Source of the DNA: Promethearchaeota archaeon
Lineage (GTDB): Archaea; Asgardarchaeota; Lokiarchaeia; Helarchaeales; RDOG01
Length of the DNA stretch: 64,000 nt
Direction: 5' to 3'
NCBI GenBank assembly: GCA_011365055.1
Contig: RDOG01000010.1
Coordinates: 80,439 to 144,438 of the forward strand
The notes under the pieces were generated by a model, which saw nothing but the letters and a program-made list of their open reading frames with translations, did not search any database and was not told the origin of the DNA. The position numbers were made by a program, and so were the translations under genes. Of this stretch, positions 1 through 8,412 are shown piece by piece (the stretch's first letter is position 1; every line of letters begins with the position of its first letter).

Positions 1-1
1 T

Positions 2-298
2 AGTAATTCAGGGAAATTAATTAATAAATTTATTGAAACAGGCTTAACACCAGTACCTGCAAAAAAAGTGAAACCGCCTATTATAGGAGAATGTGTCGGT
101 TTTATGGAGTGCAGGGTAATTAAGAGCGTAATGATAGGTGATCATACTGTTTATTTCGGAGAGATATTAGATGATTATGTAAAAGCAGAATTTACTACAA
201 AAGATGGATATGACTTAAAGAAGGTAAAATTACTATATCATCTTGGTGGGAATAAATTCACAACCAATGCTGAAGAAAAAATTATTATTAAAATATAA
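2..298 (+). CDS. Flavin reductase-like FMN-binding protein, 3' end
   Basis: The reading frame is open from base 2 to the TAA at 296-298, so the window cuts off the 5' end; the GTG at 68 is internal. The visible ~98 residues have the pattern of the C-terminal half of flavin reductase-like (FMN-binding split barrel, flavoredoxin) proteins: a phrase near NKFIETGLTPVPAKKVKPP, then ECVGFMECRV, then a strand pair ending in GEILDDYVKAEF and a C-terminal LYHLGGNKF. The FLARED family uses this region for FMN binding and dimer contacts. The family call is inferred from these motifs only; the substrate cannot be told. Confidence 0.6.
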   Translation, partial: SNSGKLINKFIETGLTPVPAKKVKPPIIGECVGFMECRVIKSVMIGDHTVYFGEILDDYVKAEFTTKDGYDLKKVKLLYHLGGNKFTTNAEEKIIIKI

Positions 299-321
299 AA
301 AAGAAAAAAAAGAAAAAATCC

Positions 322-744
322 CTAGGATTTAAGCCTTAAAACACCGCCAATTGTTCCAAGAATGCTTGCAATCAAGAATATTGTAAAAGTTGAAGCAAAT
401 GCGATGATGGGGATATCCACTCCAGTTTCTATTATCAAAGGCATATTTAATACTGTAATAATTGTGGTGTAGATTAAAATGGTTGCATTTATACCAATGT
501 TTAATCCTGCAAATATTTTGTTATATCCTTCCTTAAAACTTATTATCGCAATCACGAGCCCAATGATTCCTAATGTGAGGTAGATATAAAAGAAAGGTAA
601 TGCGCTATTAATTACGGCGTCAACTCCAGGATCAGGAATGAGATCTCCAAGTATCAACCCAATTAATAAACCAAAACAAGCCATAACAATGATTATAATG
701 GCGCCAATTAATGATAAAATGGATCCTACTTTACTTACATTCAT
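322..744 (-). CDS. Small four-helix membrane protein, unknown function
   Basis: A 140-residue hydrophobic protein with four clear membrane segments (about residues 8-33, 50-70, 78-105 and 112-136) and no charged catalytic motif. A strong AAAGGAG ribosome binding site lies about 8 bases before the ATG. It resembles DUF4064-type small membrane proteins in size and helix layout, but I cannot assign a family with certainty. It stands alone, convergent with the flavin reductase. Confidence 0.6.
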   Translation of the reverse strand: MNVSKVGSILSLIGAIIIIVMACFGLLIGLILGDLIPDPGVDAVINSALPFFYIYLTLGIIGLVIAIISFKEGYNKIFAGLNIGINATILIYTTIITVLNMPLIIETGVDIPIIAFASTFTIFLIASILGTIGGVLRLKS

Positions 745-1077
745 AAAATTAACTCCTTTTCTTAAATTTTTATTTATGAGTAAGAATCACCAATAAATTT
801 TAATAAATAAAAATTATCAAACCATTTAAAATTATTGAATCTCTTAAGGGAAAACTAAATTTTCTCATAATTTAAAACTTCGACCTTATTTTTATTTTAT
901 AGTAATTTGAATAGAAGAAGATAAGTTTATTATTCTTATTTATTGAAAATAATCTAATATATTCTAAATGAAAAATTATTTTAAATAAATTATAACGATT
1001 TTAATAAGAAAATAAGGAATGTTTAATTATTTATTAATTCTTAAAATATTATTATTCAAAAACAAAGAGAAAAAAAT
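745..1077. other. AT-rich intergenic stretch
   Basis: Between two minus-strand genes. Very AT-rich with A and T runs. No reading frame with coding character, no tRNA-like cloverleaf and no clear repeat. It presumably holds the promoter of the membrane protein and the 3' end of the next gene. Confidence 0.5.
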
Positions 1078-1611
1078 TTAGAATTTATGTGTAACTTTTT
1101 CATTCACTATTTCTTCTGCCTCAAGTTCTCGGATTATTCCGTTGATAGCTTCAATGGCTTGAGGGATGATTTTCATATAAGGAGTTACTCCACTTCCACT
1201 GAAATTGCCTGGATTAGTAACTACTGTTGGTAAACCAGGTGCGAAGACTGCTTGTCTAGTTCTGACCAAACCATCACGGTATTGGTTTAACCATTCGATT
1301 TTTTCGGGGATGGTTTTTTTACTTTCTAATATTTTTTCTACTTGGGTTGTATCAAATCCTGGAACTCGTTTTAAATCTTTTCCACCTTTCAACCATCCAA
1401 GATTTTTTCTTTTTCTCATGCATTTGCTATGATATTGATTGAAAGAATCAACTAATGCATCTTCTAAACGTGAATTTAAAGCATCTTCCAATTCTATGTC
1501 ATTTTCTTCACAAATTTCAGTAAATAACTTTAAATATTTTTTATTTAATTTTATTTTTATTATTTCTTCTTCTTTTTCCTTATCTACTACAACTTTTTCT
1601 GAAATTACCAT
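1078..1611 (-). CDS. Hypothetical protein, 177 aa
   Basis: I do not recognise this protein. It starts at ATG 1611 behind an AGGTGA ribosome binding site about 10 bases upstream. The N-terminal third is Lys/Glu-rich and amphipathic (residues 15-60, a possible ribbon-helix-helix-like or helical segment). A basic KCMRKRKN patch follows, then GWLKGGKDLKRVPGF, and a Gly/Pro-rich stretch near residues 122-145 (PGLPTVVTNPGNFSGSG). No transmembrane segment, signal peptide or Cys cluster is seen. The basic patch could bind nucleic acid, but that is a guess. Confidence 0.55.
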   Translation of the reverse strand: MVISEKVVVDKEKEEEIIKIKLNKKYLKLFTEICEENDIELEDALNSRLEDALVDSFNQYHSKCMRKRKNLGWLKGGKDLKRVPGFDTTQVEKILESKKTIPEKIEWLNQYRDGLVRTRQAVFAPGLPTVVTNPGNFSGSGVTPYMKIIPQAIEAINGIIRELEAEEIVNEKVTHKF

Positions 1612-1725
1612 TTTTTTTCATCACCTTTATTTTTATTTCCATATTTTTTATCCTGATCTTATATACACATTAAAAAAATAAAAAAATCTTGAAAAGGTAG
1701 CGTGTCAATAAAATTATTACTTTTG

Positions 1726-1836
1726 TTGTCAAAAGTAGATCCAAGACAATTAGTGATCTATTGTTTTTCGACAATTTCATTAGTCATATTTTGACAAATG
1801 TAGAAGTCATAGTTTTTATATTAACAAATATTGTTA
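1726..1836. promoter_or_regulatory. Inverted repeats upstream of the first HTH-HdrA gene
   Basis: Within the 365-base gap before the gene starting at 1977 are TTGTCAAAA at 1726-1734 and its exact inverse TTTTGACAA at 1789-1797, plus a 15-base inverted repeat TAACAA-ATA-TTGTTA at 1822-1836. Related half-sites (GTCAA, GACAA) occur between them. The downstream protein has a winged-helix domain, so these could be its own operators. The repeats are seen directly; the regulatory role is inferred. Short AT-rich inverted repeats also arise by chance in DNA this rich in A and T. Confidence 0.4.
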
Positions 1837-1976
1837 TTAGATCTTGAATGACAAAAAAATTTATCAAGAATTTAAAATCAATTTATAACAATTATTTTGA
1901 TAGTTTTAATCTATTCATATAATCATTTAACATATAAGCATTCTAATATGAAGCATCTTGAATTGGAGTTTAAGAT

Positions 1977-4568
1977 ATGGATTTATTGGAGATATATAAC
2001 ATTTTATCTCACCCAATTAGAAAACAAATTTTACTAATTTTAGAACATGAAGGTTACATTCAATACACTGATTTATTAGATCAATTAAAACTCGAAACTA
2101 CTGGACAATTAAATTTTCATTTAAAGAAACTTGGTCCTTTAATTCGAAAAGATAAAAAATCTTATTCATTAACTGCGGAAGGGAAACGCATCATTAAAAT
2201 TATGAATATAAATGACATGTTATTATCTGGTGAAGATATTGAGCTCCTTGATTTATCTGCGCAAAAAAATAATGAATTGAATCGTGTTGGTGTGATAATA
2301 TGTAATTGTAATACTGAAATTTCGAGCACCATTGATATTCAAGCGCTTGAAAATTACATTCAAAGAATCAGAAACGTGGTTTCAGTCAAAATTTTAGATA
2401 ACTTTTGTCAACAAAAATATTTAAAAAACATTGAAGATTGGGTTAAAGAAAATTTTATCAGTAAGATCGTTATTGGAGCATGTTCACCAAGATCTCATCA
2501 ACATGTTTTTGAACGCATTTTTGATGGTATTATTGACAAGCAAAACATAGAATATGCTAACATTCGTGAGCAATGTGCATGGGTTCATTCCAAAAGAAAA
2601 TTACGAGCACTCAAAAAAGCACAATTATTAATTGAAGCTGCTGTAGAAAGAGTCATTTTGCAACAAAAAATTAGCCAAAAAAAAGTAGAAATTGTCAAAA
2701 AAGTTGCTATTTTAGGTGGCGGGATTGCAGGGATGACTCTCTCCTTAAATTTGTCAAGAGCTGGAATAAAAGTATATTTAATAGAAAAATCTCCAACCCT
2801 TGGTGGAAAAGTGGCTCGTTGGGATAGAATTTATGGTATGGGGGATTGTTCTATCTGTTTTTTATCGGAACTAATTGCTGAAGTTGTCAAAGAAGAAAAC
2901 ATAGAAATTTTTACCAATACTGAAATTGAAAAAGTTACGGGTGAAGTTGGAAATTTTAAAATTGATTTAATTAAAAAACCTCGTTATGTGGATGTGAATC
3001 GTTGTACAGGGTGCAAACAGTGTGAAAAGATCTGTCCTCACGTTAAAAATGATGAATACGAATTTGGGTTAAAAAAAAGAACATTGATTCATATTCCATT
3101 TGTTCATTCTTATCCATATGCTGCCGTAATTGACGAAGAAGATGCTAAGACTGTTTGTAAAGGATGTTTTATGTGTGAAGCGACTTGTATTAACAAGGCA
3201 ATTGACTTGGATCAGAAAGAAGAACGACTTCAAATTAATGTCGGCGTTAAGGTCATTGCAATTGGTGCTGATCTTAATGATGATCTAAGTGAATATGGGT
3301 ATGAACCAAATAAAGATATTATAACTTCTGCTGAATTTGAACGAATTTTATCAAGCGATGGTCCAACTGGTGGAAACATCGTGAAACTAAGTGATGGTAC
3401 AGTGCCGCGCTCCATTTCGATCCTTCAATGTATTAAACCTGATGAAACCATGCCAGATTTTTACAATACGCTTGTTATGAAGTATAAATCGAGTATTAAG
3501 CTCCGAGTTCCAAGTTGTAAAGTTAACATCTTTTATCCTATACATAGATTAGACGAAAATAAACCATTATTGAATCCAATGGATGATAAAAATCATTATA
3601 TTCTCGGCTCAATTAAAGTAATTAAAGATGATAAAAAGAAATATGTCCTAGCTGATGGTTTAAGATACGAATCTGACATCATCGTGTTAAACACTAATTT
3701 CGTTCCCAACAAGGATTTAATAGATCTAAGACAATCTCTTGATTTTACGTTGAATCCAAATGGTTTTATGTCCGAAGATACCTTAGCTTCGGGGATCTTT
3801 GGATTAGGTACCATTATGGGACCACTGGATTATCACACGACTGTCTCGCAGGCTAATCAAATTACTGTTCAAATTATATCAATGCTTTCCAAGGAATATC
3901 TAGTTACAGAGGCTACTGGTGTTGAAATTGACGAATTAAAGTGCGGTTTTTGTGGTCTTTGCACGATTTCATGTCCATTTGCTGCCATAACCATAGAAAA
4001 TGATAAAATCTCTTTAGATAGATTTAAGTGTAAAGGATGCGGTACGTGCGTGAGTGTTTGTCCTACGAATGCCATTCAGATGAACATCGATACGACTGAT
4101 AAAATATCTAAGACGATTGAAATATTATCAAAATCAAAATCAGAGATAAAGATCATTGCGTTTTGTTGCCAATCATGTGGATATGCAGCTGCAGATGACG
4201 CTGGATTGAAAAAAATTACGTACGATCCAAATATTTTCATAGTGCGAGTTCCATGCACAGGTCGTATTGATGCAAATTTCCTGATCAAATCTTTTGAAAT
4301 GGGATTTGATGGTGTAATGGTAATTGGATGCAAAAAAGATGCTTGCAAATATATAGATGGCGTTGAGAAAGCCCGCAAAAAAATAGAACTAGTCAAGGAA
4401 ATATTAGGTGAAGATGTAGAACATAAGTTAATGTTTGAAACCTTAAATGTGGTTGAAGGTCAAAATTTTGCTGATTTAGTCAACAAATTTAAGTTAAATC
4501 TCTATAAAATAACTAAAGGAATTAATACAAAGAAAAAGTTAGAGGGGGAATTGATAACTGAAGCCTAA
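1977..4568 (+). CDS. hdrA: Winged-helix/HdrA/MvhD fusion (copy 1)
   Basis: 863 aa. Residues 1-75 form an ArsR-like winged helix (EIYNILSHPIRKQILLIL, then NFHLKKL and a basic wing). Residues 105-225 match the HdrA N-terminal domain (ACSPRSHQHVFERIF, ANIREQCAWVH). FAD site GGGIAGM is near 246-252 and the HdrA-type DCSIC near 290. A first pair of ferredoxin motifs lies near 342 and 394, a second pair near 656 and 685 (CGFCGLCTISCP, CKGCGTCVSVCP). An MvhD-like domain starts near 729 (CCQSCGY, VPCTGRID, GCKKDACKY). HdrA carries the bifurcating flavin of heterodisulfide reductase and MvhD links it to hydrogenase. ATG 1977 has TTGGAG 8 bases upstream. It overlaps the hydrogenase small-subunit gene. 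The HTH fusion is unusual; no HdrB or HdrC lies beside it. Confidence 0.88.
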   Translation: MDLLEIYNILSHPIRKQILLILEHEGYIQYTDLLDQLKLETTGQLNFHLKKLGPLIRKDKKSYSLTAEGKRIIKIMNINDMLLSGEDIELLDLSAQKNNELNRVGVIICNCNTEISSTIDIQALENYIQRIRNVVSVKILDNFCQQKYLKNIEDWVKENFISKIVIGACSPRSHQHVFERIFDGIIDKQNIEYANIREQCAWVHSKRKLRALKKAQLLIEAAVERVILQQKISQKKVEIVKKVAILGGGIAGMTLSLNLSRAGIKVYLIEKSPTLGGKVARWDRIYGMGDCSICFLSELIAEVVKEENIEIFTNTEIEKVTGEVGNFKIDLIKKPRYVDVNRCTGCKQCEKICPHVKNDEYEFGLKKRTLIHIPFVHSYPYAAVIDEEDAKTVCKGCFMCEATCINKAIDLDQKEERLQINVGVKVIAIGADLNDDLSEYGYEPNKDIITSAEFERILSSDGPTGGNIVKLSDGTVPRSISILQCIKPDETMPDFYNTLVMKYKSSIKLRVPSCKVNIFYPIHRLDENKPLLNPMDDKNHYILGSIKVIKDDKKKYVLADGLRYESDIIVLNTNFVPNKDLIDLRQSLDFTLNPNGFMSEDTLASGIFGLGTIMGPLDYHTTVSQANQITVQIISMLSKEYLVTEATGVEIDELKCGFCGLCTISCPFAAITIENDKISLDRFKCKGCGTCVSVCPTNAIQMNIDTTDKISKTIEILSKSKSEIKIIAFCCQSCGYAAADDAGLKKITYDPNIFIVRVPCTGRIDANFLIKSFEMGFDGVMVIGCKKDACKYIDGVEKARKKIELVKEILGEDVEHKLMFETLNVVEGQNFADLVNKFKLNLYKITKGINTKKKLEGELITEA

Positions 4569-5328
4569 AATAACAATCATTACATTATCTTCTTGTAGTG
4601 GTTGTATTGGTTTGATGTTTACGTTAGATATGTTCAAGCAATTCATGCAAATGGCTGATATAACGTTTTTTCCATTTCTTAGTGATACTGAAGAAATTGA
4701 AGATGCTGATATTGCAATTATTGAAGGATCCGTGTTAGAAGAAGATGAAGATCATCAAGTCAAAACCTTAAAAGAAATAAGAAAAAGATCTAAACGAGTG
4801 TATGCATTAGGAACATGTGCAGTTTTTGGTGGGATAGTAAATTTAAATAAAGATAAACAAGGAATCCCGGTTTCTAAATATATTGAAATCGATGGATCAA
4901 TTCCTGGTTGTCCTCCTCCACCTAAGCTATTGGGAAATGCATTAATGAACATTTTAGAAAATAAAGAAATTGTACTATCGAAAAAAAACTTGTGTAATAA
5001 ATGTCCATTACGTTCCAGTCTTGATTATAACTTCCAGAATGAGATCAATACATTAATTCCAATAAAGGATATGACAAAATCAGATACTCCAACTTGCTTT
5101 TTAAAAGATGGAATCTTGTGTTTGGGACCAATAACTAGAGAAGGATGCGAAAGTCAGTGCATTAAACAAGGAGTTCCTTGTGAGGGATGTCTCGGTCCTA
5201 TTAAAGCAGATTTTACATCCAATATTATTAACTTCTTAAGTTTGATTAATTTTTCAAAGGATTTACAGGATTATACTGGTATATTCTTTAGATTTTCAAG
5301 ACCCAAAATAAGGAGGATTACCAAATGA
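4558..5328 (+). CDS. mvhG: [NiFe]-hydrogenase small subunit, MvhG-like, probable CTG start
   Basis: Small subunit of an F420-non-reducing (Mvh, group 3c-like) hydrogenase, carrying Fe-S clusters between the NiFe site and HdrA/MvhD. The first canonical start (TTG 4612) would remove the essential proximal-cluster motif. The same frame upstream reads KPKITIITLSSCSGCIG, with both Cys (C13, C16), back to an in-frame TAA at 4555. The only start-like codon after it is CTG 4558, 10 bases behind GAGGGGG, giving 256 aa. Further motifs are GTCAVFGG, GCPPPPK, CNKCP and CLGPITREGC. It overlaps the HdrA fusion upstream by 11 bases and the large subunit downstream by ATGA, so the genes are probably translationally coupled. 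Confidence 0.85.
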   Translation: MKPKITIITLSSCSGCIGLMFTLDMFKQFMQMADITFFPFLSDTEEIEDADIAIIEGSVLEEDEDHQVKTLKEIRKRSKRVYALGTCAVFGGIVNLNKDKQGIPVSKYIEIDGSIPGCPPPPKLLGNALMNILENKEIVLSKKNLCNKCPLRSSLDYNFQNEINTLIPIKDMTKSDTPTCFLKDGILCLGPITREGCESQCIKQGVPCEGCLGPIKADFTSNIINFLSLINFSKDLQDYTGIFFRFSRPKIRRITK

Positions 5329-6632
5329 AAAAAACAATTAATCTTTGTACACGAGTCGAGGGTCATGGAGAGTTGCATTTTCTTATGAAGAAAGAAGAAT
5401 TGCAAAATGTAAATTTTGAAGTAACAGGAATACGAGGATTTGAAAATATTTTATTAAATAAAAAATTAGAAGATGTACCTAGGATTTCCGGAAGAATTTG
5501 TGGACTATGTCACGTTTCGCAATCTGTAGCTAGTTTAAAAGCTATAGAAGACATATATGAAATAGAAGTTTCAGATCAAGTTAAAAATTTGCGCCGACTT
5601 ATGATGATCGGCGATCATATTAAATCACACATTACGCATTTTTTCTTCCAGATTTTTCCAGATCTATTTTTTATAGTAAAAGGTCGCAAGGCTCCATTAA
5701 ATCCCAATGAGTTAATCAAATTCAACCCTGAATTGACAGAATACATTTTTGATTTATTAAAGAATGCTGTTTCGATTATTAATATGTTGGGTGGTCGCTC
5801 TGTTCATCCTATTTCACTTGCTATTGGTGGCTCTTATTATACTCCTCAGAAAAAAGAACTTGATTTTGTGAGACGAACGTATCAAAAATCATTTAACGAT
5901 ATAGAATTCGTGATAAATCTTTTTTTAGAATTATTTCTAAAAAATTCTCCTGCAGAACACTTTGCTTTAGGAAAAGCAAATTTTATGAGCATGGAAAATA
6001 AAGGAGAATTTGATATTTATGAAGGAAATTTAAAGATAATGGAAGAAGATGGCATGATTCATGACATACCACTGGATAAAACTAATGAAATGTTGATTCG
6101 GCATGAAGCTCCTGGTATTTATCTTGATTATCATGGTGAAAAAAATTTATTAGCAGGACAACTCGCTAGATATAATATCATTTCAGAAAGCTTTAAAGCT
6201 AATGAGATAAAGGAATTTTTAGGTGATTTTACAAAAACTTGGAAATCAAGCGTTATTTTTTCTGATTTTCTACAAATATTGGAGTTATATATGCTTATAA
6301 GCCAAGCTTTAAATATTTTAGATAATGATAATTTGGCACGTAAAATGGATTATCCATTAATTCCTCCAGCTCCTAAAAAGAAAGTTGGATTTGGATTGGT
6401 CGAAGCTCCTAGGGGGACGTTGATTCATAGATTTGAAATAGATGATCGTATATTGACAAAAGATGTAATGTTAAAAATTCCAACCGAAGTAAATATTCCA
6501 TCTCTTAATGAGATATTAACAAGGAATTGTAAAAATTTCTATGAAAAGGTTCAAAATTTGGATGCAACCAAACAGATAGGTCAAATGATCTTGAGAAGTT
6601 TCGATCCGTGCATATCATGCGCAACGCATTAA
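5325..6632 (+). CDS. mvhA: [NiFe]-hydrogenase large subunit, MvhA-like
   Basis: 435 aa, the NiFe-carrying subunit. The N-terminus has RVEGHGE (residues 10-16). The first Cys pair sits in RICGLC (C59, C62) and the second in DPCISCATH (C429, C432). Two oddities are visible. The usual His four residues after the first pair is Gln (Q66, in RICGLCHVSQ). The protein also ends exactly at the His of DPCxxCxxH, the residue after which maturation peptidases normally cut, so no C-terminal tail has to be removed. ATG 5325 has AGGAGG 8 bases upstream. It forms a unit with the small subunit and the HdrA/MvhD fusion. Confidence 0.88.
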   Translation: MKKTINLCTRVEGHGELHFLMKKEELQNVNFEVTGIRGFENILLNKKLEDVPRISGRICGLCHVSQSVASLKAIEDIYEIEVSDQVKNLRRLMMIGDHIKSHITHFFFQIFPDLFFIVKGRKAPLNPNELIKFNPELTEYIFDLLKNAVSIINMLGGRSVHPISLAIGGSYYTPQKKELDFVRRTYQKSFNDIEFVINLFLELFLKNSPAEHFALGKANFMSMENKGEFDIYEGNLKIMEEDGMIHDIPLDKTNEMLIRHEAPGIYLDYHGEKNLLAGQLARYNIISESFKANEIKEFLGDFTKTWKSSVIFSDFLQILELYMLISQALNILDNDNLARKMDYPLIPPAPKKKVGFGLVEAPRGTLIHRFEIDDRILTKDVMLKIPTEVNIPSLNEILTRNCKNFYEKVQNLDATKQIGQMILRSFDPCISCATH

Positions 6633-6640
6633 GGTACGTG

Positions 6641-7603
6641 TTGATAGTGAACGAAAAAAAAACCGAATTAAAATTAAATGATGAAGAATTAATAACTCGA
6701 ATAAAACAAATCACAAAAATGAAAAATTTAGATGAAAAATATATTGAAAATCTTAAAAATACTGGTATACATCCTTGTTATTCTGAGACTGCACACTTCA
6801 AGGTTGCAAGAATTCACCTTCCTGTTGCTCCAAAATGCAATATTCAATGCAGATATTGTAAAAGAGATCTCAATAAAATTGAAAACCGTCCCGGTGTTGC
6901 ATTTGGAATTCAAACTCCTGAAGAAGCACTTCACTTCTTAAAAAAAAGCATGGAAAAAATCCCTAATCTTAAAATAATTGGAATCGCGGGTCCTGGCGAA
7001 CCTTTAGCTAATCCAGAAACCTTTGAAACCTTCAGATTAATCAATGTAACATATCCTGAGCTTGGAAAATGTATTGCTACAAATGGTCTGTTATTATCAA
7101 AATATGTAGATGAACTTGTTAATTTAGATGTAATTAATGTGACGGTTACAGTAAATGCAATTGATCCGGAAGTAGCGGCAAAAATTTATCCATTCATAAT
7201 GTATGAGGGAAAAAGATATGAAAATGAAGAAGCAGGCAAAATCATTGTGGAAAATCAATTAAAAGGAATTGAAATGGCTGTTAATAAAGGTTTAATGATT
7301 AGAATAAATACTGTTCTTATTCCATCTATTAATTTCAATCAAATTGAAAAAATAGCAAAGGAGACTGCGGCTCGAGGTGCAGTTTTACATAATATTATGC
7401 CATTAATACCTATTTACGAGTTTAAAGGGGAAAGACCACCAACTCGAGAAGAAATGCACGAAGCAAGAATAAAATCTCAGAATTATTTACCACAATTCAA
7501 ATTATGCAAACAATGTAGGGCAGATGCTGTAGGTATACCAGGCTTTGAAAAAATAGGAACTTGCAACAGCGAAGATTGCTCTCATATTCGATTTCATGGG
7601 TGA
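6641..7603 (+). CDS. NifB-like radical SAM protein
   Basis: About 320 aa. It has the NifB core signature: HPCYSE (first cluster ligand), ARIHLPVAPKCNIQCRYC (radical SAM CxxxCxxC at about C66, C70, C73) and CKQCRADAVG near the C-terminus. NifB builds the carbide-containing iron-sulfur core of nitrogenase cofactor. No nitrogenase gene is in the window; it directly follows the hydrogenase. The frame is open back into the large-subunit gene (GTG 6608). I favour TTG 6641, 5 bases after AAGGT, but GTG 6638 or 6647 are possible. The NifB fold is well supported; the product made here is unknown. Confidence 0.8.
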   Translation: MIVNEKKTELKLNDEELITRIKQITKMKNLDEKYIENLKNTGIHPCYSETAHFKVARIHLPVAPKCNIQCRYCKRDLNKIENRPGVAFGIQTPEEALHFLKKSMEKIPNLKIIGIAGPGEPLANPETFETFRLINVTYPELGKCIATNGLLLSKYVDELVNLDVINVTVTVNAIDPEVAAKIYPFIMYEGKRYENEEAGKIIVENQLKGIEMAVNKGLMIRINTVLIPSINFNQIEKIAKETAARGAVLHNIMPLIPIYEFKGERPPTREEMHEARIKSQNYLPQFKLCKQCRADAVGIPGFEKIGTCNSEDCSHIRFHG

Positions 7604-7673
7604 ATTTAAAAAAAAAAAAAAAATAGAATTTTTAAATAGATCATTTCCTAATAGATTTTTGGAGCGGTTTTGA

Positions 7674-8393
7674 TTGTGGTCAATAGATGATTTTAAAATA
7701 GGGACAGGCCCTTCTAGCGTGCAAATAAAACAAGAAATTAAACCTGTTTATTATCTCTGTAAACAAAAAATTGATCAATATATTGCAAAAACGCGAATGG
7801 AAGCATTTCGTTTAAAAAGAGCAAAAACTGATTCCCAATCCAATGAAAAAGAAGATAAAATTGATTTGGAAATCTCATATACTCCATGTTTCATTTTAGA
7901 AGGGACTCACGAAATCAAACATTTACGAAAAAATGTTCTTCAAATTCCATTTCAAGATGATATAATCGCTATAAATATCGATGAGACAATTATTTATAAA
8001 AAAGATTTAAAACAATCAAAAGATAAATCCTATGAGATTAATATAACAGAATTAGTTACTCATAAAAATTCTAATAGATTGATTCTAGATGCGCAAGCTA
8101 AGTCAATTAAAGAAAAAGATATACCCGATTATGATTTATTAGATAAAAATACGGTTGAAGAAATTTTAGATAAACAACAAATCCAAGCAGATATTAGTGA
8201 AGATTTGTTGATTGAAAATTTTAAAACCTCTATTTTAAAACCTTCTCAAAATAATATAAAAACACTTGAAGAAAATCTCAATATAAATTTGAAAATTATA
8301 TTACGAGCCAAATTTATTGGTAAAATTAGAGTAAATGACAAATTAAAAATGATGACTATTGATTCAGTAACTGGCGAATCAAAAATTGAATAA
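7674..8393 (+). CDS. Hypothetical protein, 239 aa
   Basis: Not recognised. TTG start at 7674, nine bases after GGAG. A soluble, charged protein with no membrane segment or Cys cluster. The middle (residues 65-135) has a strand-rich pattern, and the C-terminus (200-239, LKIILRAKFIGKIRVNDKLKM) looks like a short beta unit. It follows the NifB-like gene after a poly-A stretch (7607-7621) and converges with the MtdB-like gene, leaving 19 bases between them. Confidence 0.6.
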   Translation: MWSIDDFKIGTGPSSVQIKQEIKPVYYLCKQKIDQYIAKTRMEAFRLKRAKTDSQSNEKEDKIDLEISYTPCFILEGTHEIKHLRKNVLQIPFQDDIIAINIDETIIYKKDLKQSKDKSYEINITELVTHKNSNRLILDAQAKSIKEKDIPDYDLLDKNTVEEILDKQQIQADISEDLLIENFKTSILKPSQNNIKTLEENLNINLKIILRAKFIGKIRVNDKLKMMTIDSVTGESKIE

Positions 8394-8412
8394 AAAAAAG
8401 AAAATTAATTTT

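Noticed and set aside
4076..4396. 106-codon minus-strand frame inside HdrA copy 1 (and similar ones inside copy 2)
   Set aside because: Shadow of the conserved HdrA/MvhD sequence; recurrence in both copies only reflects the sense-strand duplication.
7604..7625. Run of A bases as a possible terminator or slippage site
   Set aside because: It lies between genes and has no stem; homopolymers are frequent in this DNA.
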